This document shows, piece after piece, positions 24,513 through 33,543 of a DNA stretch of 64,000 nucleotides; within the stretch, counting starts at the first letter, position 1, and every line of letters begins with the position of its first letter. The translations under genes were made by a program, and so were the position numbers. The DNA comes from NIOZ-UU13 sp964417935 (lineage in GTDB: Bacteria; Planctomycetota; Phycisphaerae; Sedimentisphaerales; Anaerobacaceae). Location: assembly GCA_964417935.1 (NCBI GenBank), contig CAYQKF010000004.1:1-64000 (forward strand), given 5' to 3'. Under the pieces are notes generated by a model. It was not told the DNA's origin and did no database searches. It saw only the letters and a list, made by a program, of their open reading frames with translations.

Positions 24513-25352
24513 CTACTGAGCAACGTGTTGGTTGCCCGGGTAGTGTGAGTCAAGCCACGCCAGGTCAACGTTAGGTGGATTGAACTGCTGTCCCTTGCCA
24601 AAACCCCTGGCCGCAGCTTCTGTTCGACTGGTACAGTAGATAATCGTCCGCTTGTCCACCCATTTCTTGCGTTCTGCGTGACCATCCATGAAACTAAATG
24701 TGCAGGCATTGCTGTGAAAGATGCCCAAAGGGTCCCACAAAGTGCCGTTGCCTGGAATATACGACCATCCATCGTGATTATGATTGCCTGCAGAGCCGTC
24801 GTATATCTCTTCTACGAAGAGCATCTTGGTGCCCGGGCTTTTAAAGCTTATTAACTTCTTCGGGTCGGAAACGCTTGTTGCCCGCATATAATCCGTGAGG
24901 GAATAGCTGCGGTAAATCAGATATTCCGGTCCATTGCCCCTGCTTGTCCCCCTTGTTATTCGATTGTCACCCGGGCAATGATAGGCCCCCACATCTTTGA
25001 TGTATTTGTACAGTTCTCCTTCCCTCAGTCCATTATACCGCTGCTGGCGGGTAACGGGTCCGTCGGCCATAGGAGAAATGTTGCCTCCTGAGTAATCAAG
25101 GGGCGGCATGACCCATGGGGGCACACCGTTGACTGTGTCGTGAATCGCCCACCCCCCACAAACTGCGCCGTCGTTCTCGTCGGCATACGCGATGTAGGCC
25201 AGCGCAAGGTTCTTCTGGTTCGCGGAGCATGCGACTCCACGGGCCTGTTCACGCGCAACATTGAGTGCGGGCATTAATATCGCCATCAATATGGCAATGA
25301 TCGCAATAACGACTAAGAGTTCGATTAGTGTAAAACCGTTTCGCTGAACCAT
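24513..25352 (-). CDS. prepilin-type N-terminal methylation domain / H-x9-DG protein
   Basis: From the ATG at 25352 the product is 279 residues and begins MVQRNGFTLIELLVVIAIIA, with cleavage before Phe7. The pseudopilin helix (MPALNVAREQARGVACSANQ) and the C-terminal His-x9-Asp-Gly motif (HSNACTFSFMDGHAE) place it in the same planctomycete family as the genes at 13466 and 23478. An upstream ATG (25379) adds nine residues that only lengthen the leader. The exact role is unknown. Confidence 0.87.
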   Translation of the reverse strand: MVQRNGFTLIELLVVIAIIAILMAILMPALNVAREQARGVACSANQKNLALAYIAYADENDGAVCGGWAIHDTVNGVPPWVMPPLDYSGGNISPMADGPVTRQQRYNGLREGELYKYIKDVGAYHCPGDNRITRGTSRGNGPEYLIYRSYSLTDYMRATSVSDPKKLISFKSPGTKMLFVEEIYDGSAGNHNHDGWSYIPGNGTLWDPLGIFHSNACTFSFMDGHAERKKWVDKRTIIYCTSRTEAAARGFGKGQQFNPPNVDLAWLDSHYPGNQHVAQ

Positions 25353-25886
25353 GTTTCGCCTCCCTTTACCTACGGGCAAAATACGTATTTCTTATATAAG
25401 CGGCGATTCGCCATTTAGTGGTCATGCTCTCATCCTGCCAGATAACCAGCAAGGCAACTACACGATTATACACCCTCCGAGCTATAGAATCAACAAAAAT
25501 CAGGCCGTGATTCTAACCGGTCAATTATGGGTAGGGTAAGAGGCACAAGAAGATACGTTGTGATGAAGGTAGGAAGACAAAAGAAAGGCCAGTGTGATTT
25601 ATAAGGAAAAAAAGTGGTGTATCAATGCTTGACCGTCAAGTTATAAGCCCTTGATGCCGATGAAATAAAAAAGGAGAGCCGTTTGTCGGCTCTCCCGAGC
25701 CGGTATCGTTGAGGATAAGGCGAATTTCGGCGGAACTTCGTGAAAAGCTCCGAAATTGCCAAACGATCCCGGAATTCTCTTTTTGGTCTCAACCGATTTG
25801 CTATCGACTTTTAGCTTTCAGGAGGTTGAAGACCGGCACTCATTCGATTACGGTCAAAAGCTAAGGGGGGGGCTTAAGCACAATTT
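25353..25886. other. intergenic region at the end of the polysaccharide locus
   Basis: No gene is supported in this stretch of about 530 bases. It holds the terminator at 25664-25696 and otherwise unremarkable sequence. Confidence 0.5.
25664..25696 (-). terminator. rho-independent terminator closing the polysaccharide operon
   Basis: Read on the minus strand, GGGAGAGCC-GACAAAC-GGCTCTCC is followed by TTTTTTATTT: a strong stem (8-9 bp) with a U-tract. It lies about 190 bases beyond the stop of the last gene of the locus. Confidence 0.88.
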
Positions 25887-26684
25887 TCACGAAATCATTG
25901 AGAGTAAGTCGATAATTGCAGGCGAAACAGCAATGATACCATCGCTATTCAGAGACCATGGGCCGCCATCGATATCAAATACTTTCCCACCTGCTTCCCG
26001 GACAATCAATCCCGCGGCGCCCATATCCCAGGGTTTGTCGGTAGGGTGCAGGTAACCGTCAATTTTGCCTTCTGCGAGCAAACATAGCTCCAGCGCTGAT
26101 GACTCGATAATACGGAGTCTAAAACAGGTCGGCGGCCTTAATTTATCCATCCATTGCCACCACTTTTCACGCCCAGCCGGATTGCTGTGGTCGCAGGTAA
26201 CACACAGGACACTTTCTTCCAAAGGTCTGTTTTTGCACCGGATGGGTATTCTGTTGAAGTCGTCATCTACTATAGCGGCAAAGCTGTCTTTGACTGCCGC
26301 GTAGCAGTGGTCCCAGGCGGCCGGCATCACAACTCCTGCCATAGGAGTTCCATCCACCACGTAGGCTATCGTGATTGAGTAGAACGGAATTCTTCTTGTA
26401 AAATTCGTGGTGCCATCGAGCGGATCGATAATCAGCCACTGCCCTTTGCTGATATCTGTTTGTAAATCGGCCGCCTCCTCAGATAGAATCTGAACACCCG
26501 GCAAATTCCTGCTAAAAAAACCGCAAATAGCCTTCTGGCTTGCAAGGTCGGCTTTTGTCAGTAGTGAACCATCATTTTTTTTGCCGGTTTTTGTGGGTTT
26601 TTTGTTTGCGGCATATTTCCGGACTATCTGTCTGCCCTGGCCGGCGGCTCGTATCAGTAGTTCAATAGTGCAATTTGCAGGCAT
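25887..26684 (-). CDS. inositol monophosphatase family protein
   Basis: The 265-residue product has the family metal-binding motifs: the Glu-Glu in ILSEEAADLQ, DPLDGTTNF (about 92-100) and WDMGAAGLIVREAGG near the C-terminus. Members hydrolyse small phosphates with Mg2+: inositol phosphate, histidinol phosphate, sugar phosphates or 3'-phosphoadenosine nucleotides. It is the last gene of the polysaccharide locus, after the fucose-activating enzyme. A sugar-phosphate phosphatase, or a second PAP phosphatase beside CysQ, are both possible; the sequence does not decide. Confidence 0.85.
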   Translation of the reverse strand: MPANCTIELLIRAAGQGRQIVRKYAANKKPTKTGKKNDGSLLTKADLASQKAICGFFSRNLPGVQILSEEAADLQTDISKGQWLIIDPLDGTTNFTRRIPFYSITIAYVVDGTPMAGVVMPAAWDHCYAAVKDSFAAIVDDDFNRIPIRCKNRPLEESVLCVTCDHSNPAGREKWWQWMDKLRPPTCFRLRIIESSALELCLLAEGKIDGYLHPTDKPWDMGAAGLIVREAGGKVFDIDGGPWSLNSDGIIAVSPAIIDLLSMIS

Positions 26685-26764
26685 ACTAATTGTGAATGCT
26701 CAATAACTGTGCTTCACTTTATCCGAATGGCCCGTGACAAATGAGCGGCGAAGACATTTAGCGT

Positions 26765-29700
26765 TTAGCATACTGTTACAACAAGCCCTTCCGGATTTAC
26801 GCCGTAGTCAAAGAACCGGGCACGCTCGTTGGCTGGTTCTGTCTCGAGCATGACCCTGATCTTCTTAGCATCTTCTTCTGATTTGCAAACCATCAACAAA
26901 AATCCTCCGCCCCCGGCGCCGAGAAGTTTTGCTCCGAAAATATACGGTTGGATTCTTGAAAGCAATGCTTCTACTTCATCATTGGTGGAATTGGGATCCA
27001 ACTGCTTGTTGAGCTGCCAGGCTGCGTCAACCAATTGCCCAAAGGCTCGGATATCCTTTCTTGACAATGCTTCTGCCACCTGTGGAGCTAATGAGTGAAT
27101 CTGCTTCAACGTGGATAAAGTTTTACGGTCCCTATCCAGATAACGCCCCACAACCTGGCCAAGGATGTCTTTGGCCAATCGGGTAATACCCGTGTAGTAT
27201 AATAAGGTTTGGCCGTTGTTGATCTTAGGGTCGAGCACATCGGCGGGTAAATAGTGAATTCTTGCATCCGGAACAAGTCCCGGCTCTGCCGTAACAATCT
27301 TTGCACCTCCTACCGCACCTCCGATTTGGTCCTGCCAGCCTCCGCCGGTCGTCAGTGACTGCTCCAGACACAAAACCGCGTGAAACAACTCCTTCTGTGT
27401 GAACGTCCGACCAAAAACCCTATGAATAACCGCAAGGATGACCGCTCCCATTATGCTGGAGGTTCCCAGACCACTACCTTTTGGAATTGCTGCCAGGGTG
27501 GTTAATTCAATACCACCACCAAATTGCTCTAACATTTGCCTTAGAGTTGTGCCCTTCGGCCAGTCGGCTGTCTCAGGTGAAAACCCGGATAACGCCAGTG
27601 CGGCTTTTGTTAGAGCATACTCGCTGGTTGCCTTACGGTAATCTAATAGCTCATCAAGAGAGGTAATTTCAATCCGAGTGCCTAAGTCAATCGAGCCGAT
27701 ACGGATAACAGGCTCGTCAATCACCCTCATATAAGCCTGGATGGGCGGTTGACCATTTAGATTTACAGCGATATCTATCACACAGCCACCGTGCTCAAGC
27801 GAATAAGGTGGTGTGTCCGTCCAGCCGCCGCCGGTATCGAACCTTGCCGGAGCCCGTCCCCACACAATTTCATCACTTCGCAGGGCATTTCGGGGCCGAA
27901 GAGTGCTGTCACTACCGCTCGAAATTATCGCCTTACCTAAGGATTCGAAAGCCAGCCCGCAGGCCCGTTGTGCCCACTGTCTTAGCATCACCGACGAATC
28001 CAGCCCAAGCCCTACCGAACCAAGCCAATCGTGCTCGGCCCCAGTGAACTTTTCACACAATCCCGGCAAGACTTTTTCTATGGGCATATTACCATCACCG
28101 CCAAGCTTCAACAAAGCTGAACCGAGGGTGTGAATGATTCGGGGGAAAACCATAGAGTCCAGGTTGTTGTCGTTATCACTGCCATGGCGCCACCTTGCTT
28201 CGGCAAGTAGATTCGCAATCCACGCGGATTGCTCCCGGGTATTCTTTAGGATATGAGCTAATTCGCCCGCAGAGAATCCGCTATCGGCCCTAAACATTTT
28301 CCGTAGTGACTTTTGAATCTCACCCGCACGAATCAGGCTTCGTCTTCGGTAAAACGCTTCCTGGTCAGCCAATGTGGCGATTTCGGCCGAGCTGTAGCGG
28401 TCAGCAACCCGCCAGGCCTGAAAATCCTCCGGATGGGCCTCAGTTAGGTTGAACAACCACAACCAGTTACGGTACCGGCGGTGCTTACTAACGGCGGGGA
28501 AAACCCTGGCATTCCATAAGCTACGCTGCTCTGGCGGGATATGGACATCCCAGAGGTCTTCCGGCTGAGCTCCCACGAGTTCGAGCCATTCAAGGACTGG
28601 CACTCCGCAGAAAGTCGCGCCTTGCCCGACAGAATCTTTGAAAGTATCGAATACGTTGTAGCAGCGCACAAACCAGACGTTCTTTCCGTTGCGGTCCCGG
28701 CCCGGAACGACGTCAAAGCACATCTGCGACGGCAAAGACAAAGGCTCATCAACATTCAGCCCCACAATAACGTTTTCACCACCCAGCGTCAGCCTCGAAC
28801 ATATCTTACAGCCTTCCACCCAGGCGTTTGTGCCCACGACTTGGCCGTCATCACTAATTTCATTGTTGATGCTCAGGCAGGTGTTCAGCGAAGTTGAACC
28901 TATATCTTTCTGTATCAAGATATTACCGCTGCTGATGACTTGTCTGCTCGTGCCAAAGTGCAAGAATTCGCACCGCGGCAGCACGTTTACATAGAATGGT
29001 ATGTTGGACAGCGATTCAAACAGCCGAGCCAGCAACGCCTTGTTCCAGGGTGAACCGCTCTGCTGCACCGACTTGATGTACCGCGTAGAAGTGATTTCAC
29101 GACCCATGCCGCAGCAGAACTCGCGGTAGAAATCAAGCCCATACTTGAAGAGCGCCTCGCCCATCTCGCCGGCTAATTCGAATGTACCCTCGGGACCCGG
29201 TTGCATACCGAAAATCTTCAGCAGCATCGCGGCAGTGTCCGCATTGAAGCTCATCACCCCGATATCCAGAATTACCTGTCCGTAGGGGTCGATGGCGCCA
29301 ATGTCCTGCTGCTCAGCAGGCGAAGGCTTTTGTACGAAAAGTCTGACCTGGTCCGCCTCCCCCCGGCAAAATACGCCGTGATTCTTCGCCCGTTCCGGAG
29401 ATGCATAACAGCCTAATCCGGTCAGGCCCTTCCGGGCAAATCGTACTCTGGTCGGATTGAAATCCAGCAGGACGTCGCCGGACGTAATAACGACCTGACC
29501 AACGCCGGGCGGTGGAGCCGGAAGCTTCAAATACGTCGGCAACTGCCGGTCGAACAAAGTCAAAGGCAGGCAGCAATCACTTTCGCCCGGCACCGGAACG
29601 AATATCTTGCCGCACGGACTGTATGCAGGCAATCGTTGTGAATCACCGCCGGCGTGTACAATTAAAATTCGAAGATTCTTGAGAACGCTTTGCCAGGCCT

Positions 29701-29944
29701 TTTTGCCCACGTGATGGCTGTCCCTGCACAGTTCGCGGTTGAGCACTTCGAGCAGACAACAGATTGTGCTTCCACCGCTGCCGATGCGCTTGCCGCCCGG
29801 ATCAGACACAATGAACACATCTCGAATATAAGGAATCTGTCCAAGTTCCTGCCTAAGAGCCAGATTCCGTTCGTAGCTTCCGGCTTGAGCATCATTTGAG
29901 GCAGTAACGATCAAATAATCCCACTTATTTGCGGTCGTATTCAT
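26765..29944 (-). CDS. fkp: bifunctional fucokinase / fucose-1-phosphate guanylyltransferase (Fkp-type)
   Basis: The 1059-residue product has the two-part layout of Fkp and plant FKGP. The N-terminal nucleotidyltransferase half (about 1-560) carries the signature DPGGKRIGSGGST (about 48-60) and a left-handed helix-like segment. The C-terminal GHMP kinase half (about 690-1059) has FDTGGGWTDTPPYSLEHGG, the ATP loop IPKGSGLGTSSIMGAV (about 818-833) and KLLGAGGGGFLLMV near the end. It turns free L-fucose plus ATP and GTP into GDP-L-fucose, the salvage route, in the cytoplasm. Its place in the locus indicates that fucose is a building block of the polymer and is taken from outside or from recycling. 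Exact substrate (fucose or a related sugar) is inferred. Confidence 0.85.
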   Translation of the reverse strand: MNTTANKWDYLIVTASNDAQAGSYERNLALRQELGQIPYIRDVFIVSDPGGKRIGSGGSTICCLLEVLNRELCRDSHHVGKKAWQSVLKNLRILIVHAGGDSQRLPAYSPCGKIFVPVPGESDCCLPLTLFDRQLPTYLKLPAPPPGVGQVVITSGDVLLDFNPTRVRFARKGLTGLGCYASPERAKNHGVFCRGEADQVRLFVQKPSPAEQQDIGAIDPYGQVILDIGVMSFNADTAAMLLKIFGMQPGPEGTFELAGEMGEALFKYGLDFYREFCCGMGREITSTRYIKSVQQSGSPWNKALLARLFESLSNIPFYVNVLPRCEFLHFGTSRQVISSGNILIQKDIGSTSLNTCLSINNEISDDGQVVGTNAWVEGCKICSRLTLGGENVIVGLNVDEPLSLPSQMCFDVVPGRDRNGKNVWFVRCYNVFDTFKDSVGQGATFCGVPVLEWLELVGAQPEDLWDVHIPPEQRSLWNARVFPAVSKHRRYRNWLWLFNLTEAHPEDFQAWRVADRYSSAEIATLADQEAFYRRRSLIRAGEIQKSLRKMFRADSGFSAGELAHILKNTREQSAWIANLLAEARWRHGSDNDNNLDSMVFPRIIHTLGSALLKLGGDGNMPIEKVLPGLCEKFTGAEHDWLGSVGLGLDSSVMLRQWAQRACGLAFESLGKAIISSGSDSTLRPRNALRSDEIVWGRAPARFDTGGGWTDTPPYSLEHGGCVIDIAVNLNGQPPIQAYMRVIDEPVIRIGSIDLGTRIEITSLDELLDYRKATSEYALTKAALALSGFSPETADWPKGTTLRQMLEQFGGGIELTTLAAIPKGSGLGTSSIMGAVILAVIHRVFGRTFTQKELFHAVLCLEQSLTTGGGWQDQIGGAVGGAKIVTAEPGLVPDARIHYLPADVLDPKINNGQTLLYYTGITRLAKDILGQVVGRYLDRDRKTLSTLKQIHSLAPQVAEALSRKDIRAFGQLVDAAWQLNKQLDPNSTNDEVEALLSRIQPYIFGAKLLGAGGGGFLLMVCKSEEDAKKIRVMLETEPANERARFFDYGVNPEGLVVTVC

Positions 29945-29957
29945 GTTTCAATATCTA

Positions 29958-30158
29958 TCAAAAGAGTTTTCGCCAGTCAATGGTTTCTCTAAGGGCCTGA
30001 TCGAATGATAGTTTGAGCTTCAAATCCAAACAACTGTCGTCATAATCTTCTATATGCGGTATTAGAAGATCCTCACGCGACATGCCGCACTTTCTCAGTT
30101 CCTGCTGGAGATACTTTCCCAAAAATCCAGCTTCGCCGGTAATAACAATTCTTTCTTT
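29958..30158 (-). pseudogene. relic of an NAD-dependent sugar epimerase/reductase (SDR), internally deleted
   Basis: One open frame of 66 codons joins an SDR N-terminus (KERIVITGEAGFLGKYLQQE, a Rossmann GxxGFLG loop) to a typical SDR C-terminus (SFDQALRETIDWRKLF). About 220-250 central residues, including the catalytic YxxxK, are missing. An in-frame TAA precedes it and there is no start codon. It sits between gmd and the fkp-type gene, exactly where a GDP-L-fucose synthase-like gene would be expected. Confidence 0.75.
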
Positions 30159-30179
30159 TTAACAAATCCTTGGTCTGGT

Positions 30180-31205
30180 TTACCCCCTTGAGATTTTTAT
30201 TCCATTTCTTATAAGGATTCTTTTCTTTTCGGCCAGTTCCATGTCGGCATCAATCATAACTGATACCAACTCTTCGAAGGAAACTTTGGGTTCCCATCCC
30301 AATACGCGTCTGGCCTTGGAAGCGTCGCCACAAAGCATATCCACCTCCGCCGGACGAAAGTAGCGGGGGTCGATTTCGACGTATTTCTTCCAATCCAGTT
30401 TGACACAATCAAAGGCCAATTCGAGAAACTCTCGCACAGAATGCATCTTGCCGATGGCTACGACATAGTCGTCCGGTACATCATGCTGGAGCATAAGCCA
30501 CATGGCCTCGACATAGTCTTCAGCAAAACCCCAATCTCGCTTAGCATTCAAATTACCCAAGTAGAGTTTGTCCTGCAGCCCTACCTTTATGCGCGCGGCC
30601 GCCCTGGTGATTTTGCGTGTAACAAATGTTTCGCCACGGCGCGGCGATTCGTGATTGAACAATATTCCGTTGCAGCAGAACATTCCATAGCTCTCGCGGT
30701 AATTTACAGTCTGCCAGAAGCTGTACACTTTTGCACAGGCGTAAGGGCTACGAGGGTGAAAGGGCGTTTTCTCACTCTGTGGTGTTTCGGCAACCTTGCC
30801 ATACATTTCGCTCGATGATGCTTGGTAGAACTTAGTCTTAGCACCTGTATCGCGTATTGCCTCTAACAATCTCATTGTACCTACCGCATTAACCTGTACG
30901 GTGTAGACCGCCTGGTCGAAACTGACCCGCACGTGCGACTGGGCGCCGAGGTTATAGACTTCATCCGGCTGGGTCTTTTCGAGAATATTCCTCAGCCCAG
31001 TACCATCACTAAGATCGCCGTAATGGAGAAACAGTTTTGCTTCCGGCTTATGAGGATCGGTATAAAGATGGTCAATTCTTTTGGTATTGAAAGAACTTGA
31101 CCGGCGGATAATGCCGTGTACTTCGTAACCTTTTTCCAAAAGAAATTCAGACAGGTAACTCCCATCCTGCCCGGTAATGCCCGTTACGAGTGCCTTTTTT
31201 GCCAT
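30180..31205 (-). CDS. gmd: GDP-mannose 4,6-dehydratase
   Basis: The 341-residue product has the NADP-binding loop LVTGITGQDGSYLSEFLLEK at the N-terminus, HGIIRRSSSFNTKRIDHLY, the active-site region QASSSEMYGKVAE and the catalytic YxxxK as YACAKVYS, then FNHESPRRGETFVTRKITRA. All are family hallmarks. It converts GDP-D-mannose to GDP-4-keto-6-deoxymannose, precursor of GDP-fucose, GDP-rhamnose and GDP-perosamine. The ribosome site is GGGAGGA. The next enzyme, a reductase, is missing here apart from a relic. The product must therefore be used by another enzyme in the genome, or gmd is a leftover now that fucose comes from salvage. Confidence 0.95.
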   Translation of the reverse strand: MAKKALVTGITGQDGSYLSEFLLEKGYEVHGIIRRSSSFNTKRIDHLYTDPHKPEAKLFLHYGDLSDGTGLRNILEKTQPDEVYNLGAQSHVRVSFDQAVYTVQVNAVGTMRLLEAIRDTGAKTKFYQASSSEMYGKVAETPQSEKTPFHPRSPYACAKVYSFWQTVNYRESYGMFCCNGILFNHESPRRGETFVTRKITRAAARIKVGLQDKLYLGNLNAKRDWGFAEDYVEAMWLMLQHDVPDDYVVAIGKMHSVREFLELAFDCVKLDWKKYVEIDPRYFRPAEVDMLCGDASKARRVLGWEPKVSFEELVSVMIDADMELAEKKRILIRNGIKISRG

Positions 31206-31240
31206 TGAAAGTCCTCCCAGAAGCAGTGGTTTAATTCGAA

Positions 31241-32047
31241 TTATCTACGAAAGATTCTTATTAAACGATTCTTTGCTAATAAGCACAAGAAAACTGCGCT
31301 CTTAGCATTACGTCGCCAGAGCCGCTTTGGTTCATGGACCAGGCGATATAGCCACTCGAGACCTATTTTAGCGAGCCATTTTGGAACGCGTTGTTTGTTT
31401 CCCGCCAAATAATCAAATGCTGCACCAACTCCCATAGCGAATACAACGTCCAACCGTCCAAAGTTGCGAGAAAGCCAAAGCTCCTGCTTTGGCGCTGTCA
31501 TGCCAATGAATAGCACATCCGGATGTGTTTCGTTAATGGAATTTACCAACGCACGATCGATTTCTTCATCAAACTCGCCGAACGGCGCTGCTAATACTCC
31601 TGCGATGTTCAGGTGTGGATGCTTCTTTAAACAATTATCTCTCAATCTCTCCAATGTATCATCAGTCGAGCCCATAAAAAATATCTTAAATCCTTTCACT
31701 TCGGCAGTTGATAAAAACGAGCTGACGAAATCCGGTCCTGAAACACGCTCAGGTACTCTATGTTTTAAGAATCGTGCCGCCCAAACAGGAAATATGCCAT
31801 CCGGCAGCACCACATCCGCTTGCTGAAAATGGTTAAAGAAATCCGGACACTTCTGCGAAACAACAATTGAAGGAAGGCCAATTGTGGTGAATAAGACCTT
31901 ATGCCTGCCTTCGATAAGCTTTCTTGCTAATTTTACGAATCCCTCAAGAGACAAACCCCAGATAGGCACTCCAAGTATTTTTGCTATCGGAGGAGGTATG
32001 GGGGAATTTGGTTGATTACTCTTTGGGCCGGTTTCTTCTCGTTTCAT
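31241..32047 (-). CDS. WecG/TagA/CpsF family glycosyltransferase
   Basis: The 268-residue product carries the GT26 family pattern: ILGVPIWGLSLEGFVKLARK, then the VLPDGIFPVWAARFL motif (Asp at about 80), RVSGPDFVSSFL, then FFMGSTDDTLERL and FIGMTAPKQELW, with VGAAFDYLAGNKQRVPKWLA near the end. WecG adds ManNAcA and TagA adds ManNAc to a lipid-linked GlcNAc; here it probably adds the second sugar to the undecaprenyl-linked primer made by the WecA-like enzyme of the locus. It overlaps the radical SAM gene by 4 bases (ATGA). Confidence 0.92.
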   Translation of the reverse strand: MKREETGPKSNQPNSPIPPPIAKILGVPIWGLSLEGFVKLARKLIEGRHKVLFTTIGLPSIVVSQKCPDFFNHFQQADVVLPDGIFPVWAARFLKHRVPERVSGPDFVSSFLSTAEVKGFKIFFMGSTDDTLERLRDNCLKKHPHLNIAGVLAAPFGEFDEEIDRALVNSINETHPDVLFIGMTAPKQELWLSRNFGRLDVVFAMGVGAAFDYLAGNKQRVPKWLAKIGLEWLYRLVHEPKRLWRRNAKSAVFLCLLAKNRLIRIFRR

Positions 32048-33543
32048 TGCTTATATCTGCGATAATCTTTATCAGATTTAGTTTTAATTAGACTGGTGAT
32101 AAGTGTCTGAAATCCCTTTATAAGGCTCAATAATTGCCGCGGCTGTTTTATCATTCTTAGATGGGCATAAACTATTCTTGGTCTTAAATAAAACTTTCTG
32201 AAGAACATTCTTTTGCTTTTTTGTAATAACTCTTCGGTCACGCCATAGGGAATAAATACGGGATTCCACATATTCATTTTACCCCAATCATTGTTAAATG
32301 CTCCGTATCTTTTGGCTGTCCTATACAATTCTGAGCCTGGCAAAGGTGTGGTAAAAGTGACATGAGCATTTGTCAGCGGCAGTTGCTTAGCAAACTTTAT
32401 TGTCTCCTTAATAGTTTCTTCTGTCTCTAAAGGAAGCCCCATCATAAAAAATCCTTTGACATGTATCCCCGCCTTAGCTGTCCAGTTAACTACTTGTTTT
32501 ATTTTTTCGATGGTAATATTTTTTTTCACTTCATTTAATATCTTTTGATTGCCACTTTCTATACCATAACATATTTGCCAACATCCCGCCCTTTTAAGCA
32601 TTTTAAGCTGGTCGAACGATTGTATAATATCTATTCTTGAATCACAGGACCATGTTATATCCAATTTTTCATCAATAATCATTTCACAAATTTTTGAGAG
32701 GCGTTTTGGAAAAGCAGGAAAATTATCATCATAAAATGAAACATCCTTCACACCGTATTTGTTAATAAGGTCTTTAATCATTGCAATAACATATTCTGCA
32801 CTGTGTTTCCGCAATTTTCTACCAAAGCAAGCCGTATCACAAAAAGTACATTTTCCATAGCAACCCCTTGATGTAATAAGGCACGCAGAAGGAGAACGAT
32901 GAGAACGCATAGTTGATTGAGAGTAAGCTTCCGGAAAATTAGGCAGCATATCCCAGCTTGGCAGTGGAAGCTTATCAAGATTTTTAATAAAAGGCCTATG
33001 AGAAGAAAGGATTACCTCGCCATTTTTACGGAAGGCTATTCCTTTGATTTCTTCCAAGTTTAATTGCCTGTCCGGGCTGCTTACTAATTCAAGAAGCGTT
33101 TCCTCGCCCTCTCCAATAACAGCAAAATCAAATTCTGGAAAGCGATTTAATGTTTCTTCAGGGACAGCAGTAACATGAGGCCCACCTAATATTATAGGAG
33201 ATTGAAATCTTTTTTCTTTTATATACTTTGCCAATTGTGCGGCATTGTTTATCGAGATAGTTACCGCTGTGATTCCTATAAGGTCGGGATTGAACGCTTC
33301 AATCATTTCAAATGTTTCTTTTATACCGAGTCCAAGTGCAGGAGCGTCAATAATTGATACATCTGCCGTTTTTCGAACAACAGATGCAAGATTACATAAA
33401 CCGAGAGGAGGTAGCTTACTGCCGGCTTTCGCTAAAGCTCCATATCTTTCTTTCATTGTCAAAGGAGGATTTATTAACACTATTTTTTTCATAGCAGATA
33501 TATCTTTTACAGGTTTTCGCTCATCACTTTTATTTTTCATCAA
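32044..33543 (-). CDS. B12-binding-domain radical SAM protein
   Basis: The 499-residue product has an N-terminal cobalamin-binding-like domain (about 20-150; LINPPLTMKERYGALAKAGS and LGGPHVTAVPEETLNRFPE) and a radical SAM domain with the cluster motif CYGKCTFC (about 228-235). Family members include methyltransferases and cyclases acting on unreactive carbons. In a polysaccharide locus, C- or P-methylation of a sugar or of the lipid carrier is a possible role; the substrate cannot be read from sequence. The start overlaps the preceding deacetylase gene by 14 bases; Met18 (33492, MKKIVLINPP) is an alternative start. Confidence 0.85.
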   Translation of the reverse strand: MMKNKSDERKPVKDISAMKKIVLINPPLTMKERYGALAKAGSKLPPLGLCNLASVVRKTADVSIIDAPALGLGIKETFEMIEAFNPDLIGITAVTISINNAAQLAKYIKEKRFQSPIILGGPHVTAVPEETLNRFPEFDFAVIGEGEETLLELVSSPDRQLNLEEIKGIAFRKNGEVILSSHRPFIKNLDKLPLPSWDMLPNFPEAYSQSTMRSHRSPSACLITSRGCYGKCTFCDTACFGRKLRKHSAEYVIAMIKDLINKYGVKDVSFYDDNFPAFPKRLSKICEMIIDEKLDITWSCDSRIDIIQSFDQLKMLKRAGCWQICYGIESGNQKILNEVKKNITIEKIKQVVNWTAKAGIHVKGFFMMGLPLETEETIKETIKFAKQLPLTNAHVTFTTPLPGSELYRTAKRYGAFNNDWGKMNMWNPVFIPYGVTEELLQKSKRMFFRKFYLRPRIVYAHLRMIKQPRQLLSLIKGFQTLITSLIKTKSDKDYRRYKQ

